This document shows, piece after piece, positions 7,807 through 15,779 of a DNA stretch of 64,000 bases. Made by a program: the position numbers and the translations under genes. Source of the DNA: Guptibacillus hwajinpoensis (GTDB lineage: Bacteria; Bacillota; Bacilli; Bacillales; Guptibacillaceae); assembly GCF_029277305.1 (NCBI RefSeq), contig NZ_CP119526.1; one strand, written 5' to 3'. The notes under the pieces were generated by a model. That model had not been told where the DNA came from. It saw only the letters and a list, made by a program, of their open reading frames with translations, and searched no databases. Numbering within the stretch: the stretch's first letter is position 1; every line of letters begins with the position of its first letter.

Positions 7807-9216
7807 ATGCTTATGCAACTTTATAAGCCAGCTCGACATTGGAAGGACATTGAGATTTGGAAGGATGTAACGGAAGAACAGTGGAATGATTGGATTTGGC
7901 AATTAACAAATACAATTCGTACCCTTGATGATCTTAAAAAAGTAGTGGATTTAACTCCTGATGAAGAAGCGGGTGTTAAGATTGCTACCAAAACGATTCC
8001 CTTAAACATCACACCTTACTATGCTTCTCTCATGAATCCCGATGATCCACGTTGTCCAATTCGTATGCAATCTGTACCAATATCGCAGGAAATGCACAAA
8101 ACAAAATATGACCTTGAAGACCCATTACATGAAGATGAAGATTCTCCTGTACCGGGACTAACACACCGGTATCCAGATCGTGTTCTTTTCCTTGTCACAA
8201 ATCAATGCTCTATGTACTGTCGTTACTGTACAAGGAGGCGTTTCTCGGGCCAGATAGGAATGGGTGTACCGAAAAAGCAGCTAGATGATGCGATTAACTA
8301 TATTGCGAATACACCTGATGTAAGAGATGTTCTTATTTCTGGAGGAGACGGCTTATTAATTAACGATAAAATACTTGAATACGTACTCAAAAATCTGCGT
8401 GCAATCCCACATGTTGAAATCATCCGAATTGGAACAAGGGCGCCCGTCGTATTTCCCCAACGGATCACTGAAGATTTGTGTAATATTCTAAAGAAGTATC
8501 ACCCTGTCTGGTTAAATACGCATTTCAATACAAGTATAGAGATTACGGAAGAATCAAAGAAAGCTTGTGAAATGCTTGCTGATGCAGGTGTTCCAGTTGG
8601 TAATCAAGCGGTTATTCTTGCAGGTATCAATGATAGCGTGACGATTATGAAGAAGCTAATGCATGACCTCGTTAAAATAAGAGTAAGACCTTATTATATT
8701 TATCAGTGTGATTTATCAGAAGGAATCGGGCATTTCAGAGCACCAGTTTCAAAAGGATTGGAGATAATTGAGGGACTTAGAGGTCATACGTCAGGGTATG
8801 CCGTTCCGACTTTTGTTGTAGATGCACCTGGTGGTGGCGGCAAGATAGCTCTGCAGCCTAATTACATGATCTCCCAGAGCGCAGATAAAGTTATTTTACG
8901 AAACTTTGAAGGTGTGATCACTTCATATCCTGAACCAGAGAATTATACTCCAGGTACAGCTGATACCTATTTTAACGATGTTTATAAAATAGAGAAAAAA
9001 CCAGCCATTGGAATTCACTCTTTAATGAAAGATGAGCGGTTTAATCTTGTACCTGAGGGTCTTCAACGATTAAATCGTAGATCACAATATGAGAAAGATG
9101 CCGAACATAGTTCTCTAAAAGACAGAAGAGATAAACGAGATCAAATGAAAGAAAAGAAATTTAATGCTGAACAGAGCAAATACAAGGAAGGAGAAAAAGG
9201 GGAGGTAAGTGAATGA
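7807..9216 (+). CDS. kamA: L-lysine 2,3-aminomutase
   Basis: This radical-SAM, PLP-dependent enzyme converts L-lysine to L-beta-lysine. The cluster-binding cysteines are C134, C138 and C141 in CSMYCRYCTRRRFSG. The glycine motif SGGDGLL and the highly conserved HFNTSIE, IYQCDLSEGIGHFR and VDAPGGGGKIAL segments follow. The charged C-terminal tail (KDRRDKRDQMKEKKF) is typical of bacillar KamA. ATG 7807 has AAGGGGG six bases upstream; a TTG at 7789 would place the binding site inside the gene. It is transcribed from the sigma-54 promoter and overlaps yokU by four bases. Near-identity of motifs to B. subtilis KamA makes this a firm call. Confidence 0.97.
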   Translation: MLMQLYKPARHWKDIEIWKDVTEEQWNDWIWQLTNTIRTLDDLKKVVDLTPDEEAGVKIATKTIPLNITPYYASLMNPDDPRCPIRMQSVPISQEMHKTKYDLEDPLHEDEDSPVPGLTHRYPDRVLFLVTNQCSMYCRYCTRRRFSGQIGMGVPKKQLDDAINYIANTPDVRDVLISGGDGLLINDKILEYVLKNLRAIPHVEIIRIGTRAPVVFPQRITEDLCNILKKYHPVWLNTHFNTSIEITEESKKACEMLADAGVPVGNQAVILAGINDSVTIMKKLMHDLVKIRVRPYYIYQCDLSEGIGHFRAPVSKGLEIIEGLRGHTSGYAVPTFVVDAPGGGGKIALQPNYMISQSADKVILRNFEGVITSYPEPENYTPGTADTYFNDVYKIEKKPAIGIHSLMKDERFNLVPEGLQRLNRRSQYEKDAEHSSLKDRRDKRDQMKEKKFNAEQSKYKEGEKGEVSE

Positions 9217-9500
9217 AGTGCAAATGGTGTGATCAAGAAGGGGCGTTCGAAACGCTTGATAAAGGATACTGGGAGCTACCAGATGGAACGAGAGCTGTAG
9301 AGATTAATGAGTTACCATCAATTCAATGTGTTTATTGTGGAATGTGCTACCAAACGGATGAATTGGTAGGTGATGTAGAGGAGCAGCTTATGCTTATCGA
9401 CACATCAAAGCTTTCTGCAACGTTTACGTATAAAGAATTAATGAATCAGGAACGACTTCTTAAGAAAAACTACTTTGATATTGATCGATACCCACTTTAG
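9213..9500 (+). CDS. yokU: YokU-family small zinc-ribbon protein
   Basis: A 95-residue protein with two CxxC pairs (CKWCDQ near the N-terminus and CVYCGMCYQ near residue 37), which look like a zinc ribbon. The conserved YWELPDGTRAVEI segment places it in the YokU family commonly encoded beside kamA. Its ATG overlaps the kamA stop (ATGA), so translation is coupled. The biochemical role is unknown; position suggests a KamA accessory such as a cluster or folding helper, but that is a guess. Confidence 0.82.
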   Translation: MKCKWCDQEGAFETLDKGYWELPDGTRAVEINELPSIQCVYCGMCYQTDELVGDVEEQLMLIDTSKLSATFTYKELMNQERLLKKNYFDIDRYPL

Positions 9501-9572
9501 AGCTCTCTAAGTACCGTGATAGAGGCAAAAATGACCAACGGAAAAAATTATATCGGAATATTCTGAAAAATA

Positions 9573-9601
9573 TTGATATTTTGACGATTCCCTCGTATAA
9601 T
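9573..9601 (+). promoter_or_regulatory. Sigma-A promoter of the IDEAL-domain gene
   Basis: TTGATA and TATAAT are separated by 17 bases, and the start codon lies 35 bases downstream of the -10. Confidence 0.7.
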
Positions 9602-9635
9602 ATAAAAAAGAGCTTCAAGAGGGGGGAGAGCTAAC

Positions 9636-9893
9636 ATGAACAATCATCACAAGTCTTATAAAGATAATATGAAACAACGTGCAATGAAAAAGAAACAAGA
9701 ACAAGAAACGTTTGAATTGGAATTGTACGCCCAGTTGATCCTTGATGAAGCCGTGTTTACTTTCCAAGAAGAACGTCATCAGCAAACTATTGATCAGGCT
9801 CTCGACCAAAGAGATGAGAAAGCATTTAAGGAAGCATCAGAACAGTATGTCGCGTTCCTACGCTCATACAAACAAGAGCTTCATTTTGACTGA
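9636..9893 (+). CDS. IDEAL-domain small protein
   Basis: An 85-residue, highly charged protein whose residues 30-70 (YAQLILDEAVFTFQEERHQ, then IDQALDQRDEKAFKE) match the IDEAL domain. In Firmicutes this helical module appears at the end of regulatory or adaptor proteins, including ComK and YpiB relatives. The N-terminal 25 residues are lysine- and glutamine-rich. It has its own sigma-A promoter and an AGAGGGGGGAGAG binding site. Function is unknown beyond a likely protein-protein interaction role. Confidence 0.75.
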   Translation: MNNHHKSYKDNMKQRAMKKKQEQETFELELYAQLILDEAVFTFQEERHQQTIDQALDQRDEKAFKEASEQYVAFLRSYKQELHFD

Positions 9894-9952
9894 ATAGAAT
9901 AAGACCTAATTGACACAAACTAATAGAGAAGTAATGATAAAGGAGTGTCACA

Positions 9953-10081
9953 ATGGGTCGACAGAAAAAGGGCAATCCGAATGCCCAGCGCAATAACAAT
10001 GCCAAACAAATGAAAGACAAACAGAATTTCCCATCATATGCAGAGGTAGAAGCTGAAAAACTTAAGAACCCAGAGAAATAG
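9953..10081 (+). CDS. Small hydrophilic protein (42 aa), spore-protein-like
   Basis: ATG 9953 follows AAGGAGTG at a good distance and opens a 42-codon frame rich in N, Q and K (starts MGRQKKGNPNAQRNNNAKQM), ending just before a strong terminator. There are no hydrophobic segments. Composition and position beside ypcP resemble the small acid-soluble spore protein genes of this region in B. subtilis, but I see no specific SASP motif. The gene structure (binding site, short frame, terminator) is convincing; identity is not. Confidence 0.6.
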   Translation: MGRQKKGNPNAQRNNNAKQMKDKQNFPSYAEVEAEKLKNPEK

Positions 10082-10118
10082 AAAAGAAGAAGCCTTCATA
10101 CGAAGGCTTCTTCTTTTC
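10082..10118. terminator. Rho-independent terminator
   Basis: AAAAGAAGAAGCCTTC pairs with GAAGGCTTCTTCTTTT around ATAC. It is symmetric, so it could act in both directions. Confidence 0.9.
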
Positions 10119-10214
10119 TATGAATGGCAATGTTTTCTCTGACCAATAAGCGTTCATTCCTCGTTTATGTTACCATTACAAAAGATATTGGATGAACGAA
10201 AGGAAGAAAAAACA

Positions 10215-11093
10215 ATGAGCCGATTAATTCTTATTGATGGTTTCAATTTATTGAGCAGAGGTTATTTTGCAACAGCATATGGAAAGACAGAGGAAGAATT
10301 AACGAAAACGGAAGAAGGCCTCTTTACAAATGCTCTACGAGTGAAACTTCAAAAAATAATCTCACTTGTTAAAGAGTACGAGCCGAGCCATATGGTTGTG
10401 ACTTGGGATGTCAAAAGGAATGAAACGAAGCGGAAAGAAATTTACGAAGAGTATAAAGGGACAAGGCAGGATTTGCCATCAGCTCTAATTCAACAGTATG
10501 AAACGGCAGTCAATTTGTTTCACGCAACCGGAATACCCCAAATGTCCGTAGAAGGCTTTGAAGCGGATGATGTGATGGGAACCCTCTCGCACAGATGGAC
10601 AAATGAGGGTAATGGTGATTGTTTCATCTATAGTAATGATCGCGATCTACTTCAATTGTTGAATCCTTCCGTTTCACAAATCATTGCGATTCGAAAAGAA
10701 GGGGATAGGGTATATACCGAAGAAGATTTTAAATTAGAATATGGTATAACTCCTGATCAGTGGATTGATGTAAAAGCATTACTAGGTGATAAGAGTGATA
10801 ATATTCCAGGTGTAGCAGGAGTCGGTGATAAAGCGGCGTTACCTCTTATTCAACAATATGGATCTGTTAGAGGCGTGTATGAGAACATCGAAACACTCGA
10901 TAGCAGATTTAATCGTTATCATAAAAAATTAATTGCAGGGGAAGAGTTGGCGAAATTGAGTCATCAGCTCGTTACAATTGAACGTGCAATTCCTCATCTC
11001 GAAAATCATTCATTTGAAGATAGTAAGCTTGATCTTGATTACGACAAGTTAAAGAACGAACTTGATTTATTGGGGCTGAGGATTCGAATGTGA
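10215..11093 (+). CDS. ypcP: 5'-3' exonuclease, FEN-like (YpcP)
   Basis: A stand-alone 5'-3' exonuclease of the kind fused to DNA polymerase I in other genes. It has the metal-site residues DGFNLLSRGYFA at the start, FEADDVMGTL and SNDRDLLQLL in the middle, and the helix-hairpin-helix DNA-binding region GDKSDNIPGVAGVGDKAA near residues 185-205. The longest frame begins at 10167, but ATG 10215 with GAAAGGAAG upstream gives the family's MSRLILIDG start. It probably removes RNA primers during lagging-strand synthesis alongside Pol I. Confidence 0.9.
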   Translation: MSRLILIDGFNLLSRGYFATAYGKTEEELTKTEEGLFTNALRVKLQKIISLVKEYEPSHMVVTWDVKRNETKRKEIYEEYKGTRQDLPSALIQQYETAVNLFHATGIPQMSVEGFEADDVMGTLSHRWTNEGNGDCFIYSNDRDLLQLLNPSVSQIIAIRKEGDRVYTEEDFKLEYGITPDQWIDVKALLGDKSDNIPGVAGVGDKAALPLIQQYGSVRGVYENIETLDSRFNRYHKKLIAGEELAKLSHQLVTIERAIPHLENHSFEDSKLDLDYDKLKNELDLLGLRIRM

Positions 11094-11097
11094 AACA

Positions 11098-11231
11098 ATT
11101 CTTTTTTGAAAGGCTGCAATAGCTCGGGAATTTTAGCTCCAGGATTCTCGCTTTCCGCAGGGCGGGACGCTTGAGTATCCTGAAGCGGAAATGAACCCAC
11201 GCTTATAGCAACAATGTATACGAAAATAGCC
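11098..11231. repeat. MITE-like repeat, family A, internally deleted (copy A7)
   Basis: The segment contains CTCCAGGATTCTCGCTTTCC and GCGGGACGCTTGAGTATCC, a shortened version of the GC-rich core of A1 and A2. It ends with ACCCACGCTTATAGCAACAA and the terminal GAAAATAGCC shared with the other copies. The left terminus is degraded. Confidence 0.65.
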
Positions 11232-11283
11232 TTTAGTAAAAGCCTTACGATCAGATTGTTGTTATAAATGAGGTTTGCTATTC

Positions 11284-11322
11284 AAAAACAGCGCCTTTGT
11301 AGAAAGGCGCTGTCGCTTTTTT
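11284..11322. terminator. Bidirectional rho-independent terminator
   Basis: ACAGCGCCTTT pairs with AAAGGCGCTGT. An A-tract on the left serves the leftward RNase H-like gene and a T-tract on the right serves transcripts coming from ypcP. Confidence 0.85.
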
Positions 11323-11713
11323 AAGCAGTATTTAGCTGTATGGCTTTTCGTGCTAGCTCATCTGCATTTTTATTTTTGGAACTTGGAATCCATTTAATAA
11401 AACATAAGTCAAATTGGTCAACTAACGCAAGCGACCTAGTTAAATAAGGCTGATATACTTTGTTTTTTACATAGCGGTTATCGACTGCACTACTTACGAG
11501 TTGAGAGTCTGTACGAATGGATAGTGTTCTAAAGTTATGTTCGTTACAAAGTGTAAGTGCATGAATAAGCGCTTCAAATTCAGCTTCATGGTTTGTTAAC
11601 ATTCCAAGGGGCATGGATGAGCGGATGAGATTGCCTTCAGCTTTAATAAACACACCGGCTCCAGAAGGTCCAGGATTACCTGCGCTTGCTCCGTCTACAT
11701 ATACTTCAATCAC
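11321..11713 (-). CDS. ypeP: RNase HI-like protein (YpeP-like)
   Basis: A 130-residue RNase H fold of the short RnhA-like type. The acidic residues are in VYVDGASAGNPGPSGAG (D), NHEAEFEALIHAL (E), SIRTDSQLVSS (D) and NKNADELARKA (D), so all four catalytic carboxylates appear present. The gene is on the reverse strand with an ATG at 11713 and an adjacent AGGGAGG. It lies next to YpeQ-like and YpdQ-like genes as in B. subtilis. It should cleave RNA in RNA-DNA hybrids, though some bacillar homologues are inactive in vitro. Confidence 0.85.
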   Translation of the reverse strand: MIEVYVDGASAGNPGPSGAGVFIKAEGNLIRSSMPLGMLTNHEAEFEALIHALTLCNEHNFRTLSIRTDSQLVSSAVDNRYVKNKVYQPYLTRSLALVDQFDLCFIKWIPSSKNKNADELARKAIQLNTA

Positions 11714-11838
11714 GTGTATTCCTCCCTGGCGGCTAGTCGTGATTCATTTTATCATAATCATGTTCTACTAGAGAAGACATACATTTAAGGTAAAAGGAGA
11801 AACCTGTAAAGAAGGGATTGTGCTTAGGAGTGAAAAGT

Positions 11839-12015
11839 ATGAAAAAGAAAGAAGTTATGATGGAGTTAGGGTTAATTCTTGATACATATTGTCAAGATTG
11901 CTTATTAAAGCGTGTCAATCAGCACGACTATGGTAAATGTCATGCTCAACGCTTTTGTATAACAGAATGCACGGTAGGAGACGAATTGAAGCAGTTAGGG
12001 AAACATCTAACGTAG
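11839..12015 (+). CDS. ypeQ: Zinc-finger protein (YpeQ-like)
   Basis: This 58-residue protein carries paired metal-site candidates CQDCLLK and CHAQRFCITEC, matching the YpeQ zinc-finger family. ATG 11839 has TAGGAGTG seven bases upstream; the longer frame from 11818 lacks a binding site. It is followed 14 bases later by the YpdQ-like RNase H gene, so the two form an operon. Function unknown. Confidence 0.75.
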   Translation: MKKKEVMMELGLILDTYCQDCLLKRVNQHDYGKCHAQRFCITECTVGDELKQLGKHLT

Positions 12016-12029
12016 GGAGTGGAGAAGGC

Positions 12030-12692
12030 ATGATTGTCATAGTGAAATGGAAGTATAAAACGCCACGTGGTATACAGTCATGGATGACTTCTGATGAAAT
12101 GGGGTCAAACGAAGCTATGCTTCTTGCACGTGATATTGCAAAAACGGGACGATCCATAGATCTTTACTTTCTTGATGATCGTGGAACAAAATGGTCGCTC
12201 AAGGAGCTCGAAACATTTACAACCAAAAAGCAAGAACGTCCAGCTTCTATTGAAGTCATATTTGATGGAAGTTTTGATAAAGAGACGAAACAATCTGGGT
12301 GCGGTGCTGTTATTTATTTTTATGAAGGTAGAAAAAGAAAGCGAATTCGAGTTAATAGAGCAATGGATTATCTTGAGAACAATAATGAAGCAGAATATGC
12401 GGCGTTATGGGTTGGACTACAAGAAGTGAAAACGATTGATGTAGAAGATACTGAAATTACCATTAAAGGTGATTCACAAGTTGTAATTAATCAGCTATCA
12501 GGACAGTGGGCAGTATACGAGCCGCTTTTGAATAGGTGGATGGACCGTATCGAGGAAGCCTTACGGGATCTAAGACTTCAGCCAGTGTATAAACATATTG
12601 CGAGGGATGAGAACAAAGAGGCTCATCGTTTAGCGGTACAGGCAATGAAGGGGACTGAAATAAGCAGTTCAATTGAATTGGATAACGAATAA
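12030..12692 (+). CDS. ypdQ: RNase H-like protein with N-terminal extension (YpdQ-like)
   Basis: A 220-residue protein. Residues 1-75 are a family-specific N-terminal domain (KWKYKTPRGIQSWMTSDEM). Residues 76-205 form an RNase H domain with IEVIFDGSFDKETKQSGCGA (D), ENNNEAEYAALWVGL (E), IKGDSQVVINQL (D) and ARDENKEAHRLA (E/H). ATG 12030 follows GGGAGTGGAG; the longer frame starting at 11937 overlaps ypeQ and should be ignored. It is the second RNase H-like gene within 1 kb, facing the other one. A strong shared terminator follows. Confidence 0.85.
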   Translation: MIVIVKWKYKTPRGIQSWMTSDEMGSNEAMLLARDIAKTGRSIDLYFLDDRGTKWSLKELETFTTKKQERPASIEVIFDGSFDKETKQSGCGAVIYFYEGRKRKRIRVNRAMDYLENNNEAEYAALWVGLQEVKTIDVEDTEITIKGDSQVVINQLSGQWAVYEPLLNRWMDRIEEALRDLRLQPVYKHIARDENKEAHRLAVQAMKGTEISSSIELDNE

Positions 12693-12718
12693 AAGAAGCA
12701 GCAGGAGCTGCTTCTTTT
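12691..12718. terminator. Convergent rho-independent terminator
   Basis: AAAAGAAGCAGC and GCTGCTTCTTTT form a perfect stem around AGGA between ypdQ and the leftward DUF2564 gene, so it can serve both. Confidence 0.92.
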
Positions 12719-12965
12719 ATTCGTTTGCTTCTCTTAGTTGAGTCTCGCATTTCTCAATGAGTTCACTTGAGAATTCATAAAACTGTTCGTTTGTTCCTGT
12801 TTTGTGTGAAAGTGCTTGCTGAAATTGCTCTTTTGCCTGATTGATTGCATCTTGTGCTGCTTTTAACTGATTACCATTCATGCTTTTTGTCGCTTGCCCA
12901 ACAAGGTGCTGAGCAGACTTAATTGACATTTCAATCTGTTGAAGATCAGAATATGGTTCTGACAT
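12717..12965 (-). CDS. DUF2564-family protein
   Basis: An 82-residue, mostly helical acidic protein (DLQQIEMSIKSAQHLVGQAT, then a CETQL near the end). It matches the DUF2564 pattern of small Bacillaceae proteins. There are no membrane segments or signal peptide. It has a GGTGGGATCG binding site, and its end is inside the convergent terminator. Function unknown. Confidence 0.7.
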   Translation of the reverse strand: MSEPYSDLQQIEMSIKSAQHLVGQATKSMNGNQLKAAQDAINQAKEQFQQALSHKTGTNEQFYEFSSELIEKCETQLREANE

Positions 12966-13034
12966 ACGATCCCACCTTTACAAATCATTCAGGAATAGTA
13001 TGACCTAACGTTGTTATCATTAAACGAATGAAAC

Positions 13035-13069
13035 AAAAAAAGAAGCAGATGAATTCATCTGCTTCTTTA
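13035..13069. terminator. Terminator of the cold-shock gene
   Basis: AAAGAAGCAGATGAATTC and its reverse complement form a perfect palindromic stem between the leftward cold-shock gene and the DUF2564 gene. Confidence 0.9.
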
Positions 13070-13082
13070 GCTCATTTATATA

Positions 13083-13283
13083 TTAGAGTTTGTTTACGTT
13101 AGCAGCTTGAGGTCCGCGATTTCCTTCAACGATTTCGAAAGAAACGTCTTGGCCTTCTTCAAGTGTTTTGAAACCTTCGTCATTGATTGCTGAGAAGTGT
13201 ACGAATACGTCTTCAGCACCTTCGATTTCGATGAAACCGAATCCTTTTTCTGCATTAAACCATTTTACTTTACCGTTTTGCAT
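13083..13283 (-). CDS. Cold-shock protein (CspB/CspD type)
   Basis: A 66-residue protein starting MQNGKVKWFNAEKGFGFI, with both nucleic-acid-binding motifs visible: RNP1 KGFGFIEI and RNP2 VFVHFSAI. It binds single-stranded RNA and DNA and acts as an RNA chaperone. The longer frame adds 13 unconserved residues. ATG 13283 with TAGGAGGAAC upstream is right. A leader of more than 100 bases precedes it, which is usual for cold-shock mRNAs. Which csp paralogue it is cannot be told from sequence alone. Confidence 0.93.
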   Translation of the reverse strand: MQNGKVKWFNAEKGFGFIEIEGAEDVFVHFSAINDEGFKTLEEGQDVSFEIVEGNRGPQAANVNKL

Positions 13284-13440
13284 GTTTGTTCCTCCTAAAA
13301 GCTTAGCACAATTCTTGTGCACTTAAAATTTCAACCATTCAAAAGATATTGTTACTGATGAACTTAACTGTACATATATCCACACAAATAAGATCAACAA
13401 TTAAATATCCTATGTGATAAATGGTTAATTTAACTATACC
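13284..13440 (-). promoter_or_regulatory. Probable structured 5' leader of the cold-shock gene
   Basis: The AT-rich stretch between the cold-shock ATG and the divergent fhs promoter region carries a TGCACAAGAATTGTGC hairpin just before the ribosome binding site. Cold-shock genes of this family have long leaders that control mRNA stability and translation; I infer the same here from length and the hairpin only. Confidence 0.45.
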
Positions 13441-13556
13441 GAATCATAACGTAATTGTCAAGGATGTGCTCAATTTTGTAGATAATCCTTAACGAACGGA
13501 ATAAACTTGGGTAAGATGGAAAATGGAATACATATCTGAGTGCATGGAGGGGTTTT

Positions 13557-15245
13557 ATGAAATCAGAATTAAAAATTAAAAGTGATATAGAAATTGCTCA
13601 ATCAACAGAGATGAAACGAATTAAAGATATTGCGCAAAATCTAGGTCTATACGAGGATGAGTGGGAGCCATTTGGACACTATAAAGCAAAAATCTCATTA
13701 AATACAATGAAGCGTTTAAATGATAATCCATCAGGCAAAGTCATACTTGTAACTGCTATTAATCCCACTCCTGCAGGTGAAGGAAAAAGTACCGTAACTG
13801 TAGGGTTGGCTCAAGCTCTAAACCGAATCGGCAAAAAAGCGATTGTGGCAATGAGAGAACCTTCCCTTGGTCCGAGTATGGGCATTAAGGGTGGCGCAGC
13901 AGGTGGCGGGTACTCACAAGTCATGCCGATGGAAGATATTAATTTGCATTTTACTGGTGATCTTCATGCAATTACTTCTGCCCATAATGCTTTATCCGCT
14001 TTAATCGATAACCATATCCATCAAGGAAATGAAGTTGGTTTTGATACACGCAGAATCACATGGAAGCGGGTAGTCGATTTAAATGATCGAGCTTTACGTC
14101 AAGTGATAGTGGGACTAGGAGGACCGACTCAAGGTGTGCCTCGAGAAGATGGATTTGATATTACGGTAGCTTCTGAAATTATGGCTATCCTTTGTCTGGC
14201 TTCTGATTTAACTGATTTAAAAAGAAGGATTTCATCAATTGTTATTGGCTATAATTCAGTGAAAGAACCGATTACGGTTTCAGATATTGGTGTGCAGGGT
14301 GCAATAACATTACTTCTAAAAGATGCTTTAAACCCTAACCTTGTTCAGACACTTGAGAATACGCCAGCCCTTATTCATGGTGGCCCATTCGCCAACATTG
14401 CACATGGCTGTAACAGCGTTGCTGCTACTAAAATGGCTCAAAAGCTCTCTGATTATGTTGTGACTGAAGCTGGGTTTGGAGCAGATCTTGGCGCAGAGAA
14501 ATTTTTTGATATCAAAACAAGAGCTGGGGATATTGATCCTGCTGCAACTGTTATTGTAGCAACGATACGAGCGCTTAAAATGCATGGTGGTGTTCCGAAA
14601 GATCAGTTGAAAGATGAGAATGTTTCTGCACTTGAGAAAGGACTAGCGAATCTTGAGCACCACGTTGCATCAATCCAAAAATATGGTGTGCCATTCGTTG
14701 TCGCAATCAATCGATTCGTTACTGACTCTGATCTTGAAGTTAATAAGCTTCTTAATTGGTGCGAAGAGAATAATATACCTGTTGCATTAACAGACGTGTG
14801 GGCAAAAGGAGGAAAAGGTGGGATAGACCTTGCAAAAACCCTTCTTGATGAGATCAAGACGAAAGAAAATACCTTTAAGCCTATCTATGAGCTTGACATG
14901 CCGATTGAAGAAAAAATTCAAACGATTGCAACTGAAATATATGGTGCAGATGACGTGGAATTCTCTCCAAAAGCATTAAAGCAATTAAAGGAATTTGATT
15001 TGAACGGTTGGAGTCATCTTCCGGTTTGTATGGCAAAAACGCAATATTCCTTATCCGATGATCCTGCTTTACTTGGTAGGCCGTCAGGATTTACGATTAC
15101 AATAAGAGAATTTAGACCTTCAATTGGAGCAGGCTTTATCGTGGCTCTCACAGGAAATGTGATGACCATGCCTGGATTACCAAAAAAACCAGCAGCCCTC
15201 AATATGGATGTTTCTGAAGATGGAACAGCAATCGGGCTTTTCTAG
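13557..15245 (+). CDS. fhs: Formate-tetrahydrofolate ligase
   Basis: A 562-residue enzyme that makes 10-formyl-THF from formate, THF and ATP. The N-terminal P-loop is in NPTPAGEGKSTVTVGLAQAL, followed by REPSLGPSMGIKGGAAGGGY and the LHFTGDLHAITSAHN block. Full length and all conserved blocks are present. GGAGGGG lies six bases before ATG 13557. It is divergent from the cold-shock gene and probably co-transcribed with the acyl-CoA thioesterase 15 bases downstream. It feeds one-carbon units to purine and formyl-Met synthesis. Confidence 0.96.
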   Translation: MKSELKIKSDIEIAQSTEMKRIKDIAQNLGLYEDEWEPFGHYKAKISLNTMKRLNDNPSGKVILVTAINPTPAGEGKSTVTVGLAQALNRIGKKAIVAMREPSLGPSMGIKGGAAGGGYSQVMPMEDINLHFTGDLHAITSAHNALSALIDNHIHQGNEVGFDTRRITWKRVVDLNDRALRQVIVGLGGPTQGVPREDGFDITVASEIMAILCLASDLTDLKRRISSIVIGYNSVKEPITVSDIGVQGAITLLLKDALNPNLVQTLENTPALIHGGPFANIAHGCNSVAATKMAQKLSDYVVTEAGFGADLGAEKFFDIKTRAGDIDPAATVIVATIRALKMHGGVPKDQLKDENVSALEKGLANLEHHVASIQKYGVPFVVAINRFVTDSDLEVNKLLNWCEENNIPVALTDVWAKGGKGGIDLAKTLLDEIKTKENTFKPIYELDMPIEEKIQTIATEIYGADDVEFSPKALKQLKEFDLNGWSHLPVCMAKTQYSLSDDPALLGRPSGFTITIREFRPSIGAGFIVALTGNVMTMPGLPKKPAALNMDVSEDGTAIGLF

Positions 15246-15260
15246 AAAGAGGAAGTAGAC

Positions 15261-15779
15261 ATGTCAGACACAGCGTTACCCAAAAAACTAATCCGTGCAT
15301 CAAGAACAACAAAATCAAGCTTTGTCTTACCGTCAGATACTAATACTCACGGTACATTATTTGGTGGAAAGCTCATGGCTTACATTGACGACATTGCTGC
15401 GATTACAGCATCAAAGCACGCACGATCAGCTGTTGTTACTGCTTCCGCTGATTCCATTGATTTTCTCAGTCCAATTAGAGAAGGTGAAGTAGTAAGTCTT
15501 GAATCGTATGTTAGCTGGACACACAATACGTCAATGGAAGTCTTCGTGAAAATAGTTGCAGAAAATGTGTTAACAGGCAAAAAGAAAGTTTGTGCAACAT
15601 CCTTTCTAACCTTTGTCGCATTGAATGAAGACGGCAAGCCTTCTAAAGTACCTGAAGCAATTCCAGAAACAAAAGAAGAGAAATACGTTCACGACGGCGG
15701 TTATGAGCGAATGATTGCAAGAAAAGCAAGGAGAAAGAACTCTGAGAAGATGGCGAGCGAGTTTGGCTCTTTTTCTTAG
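15261..15779 (+). CDS. Hotdog-fold acyl-CoA thioesterase (YkhA-like)
   Basis: A 172-residue acyl-CoA hydrolase of the YciA/BACH hotdog type, with the catalytic aspartate region DTNTHGTLFGGKLMAYID and TASADSIDFLSPIREGE. AGAGGAAG precedes ATG 15261. The stop codon is unusual: the G of TAG is the first base of a MITE-like insertion, and a few last residues (GSFS) may themselves derive from an older repeat end. The protein core is complete, so activity should be unaffected. Confidence 0.9.
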   Translation: MSDTALPKKLIRASRTTKSSFVLPSDTNTHGTLFGGKLMAYIDDIAAITASKHARSAVVTASADSIDFLSPIREGEVVSLESYVSWTHNTSMEVFVKIVAENVLTGKKKVCATSFLTFVALNEDGKPSKVPEAIPETKEEKYVHDGGYERMIARKARRKNSEKMASEFGSFS

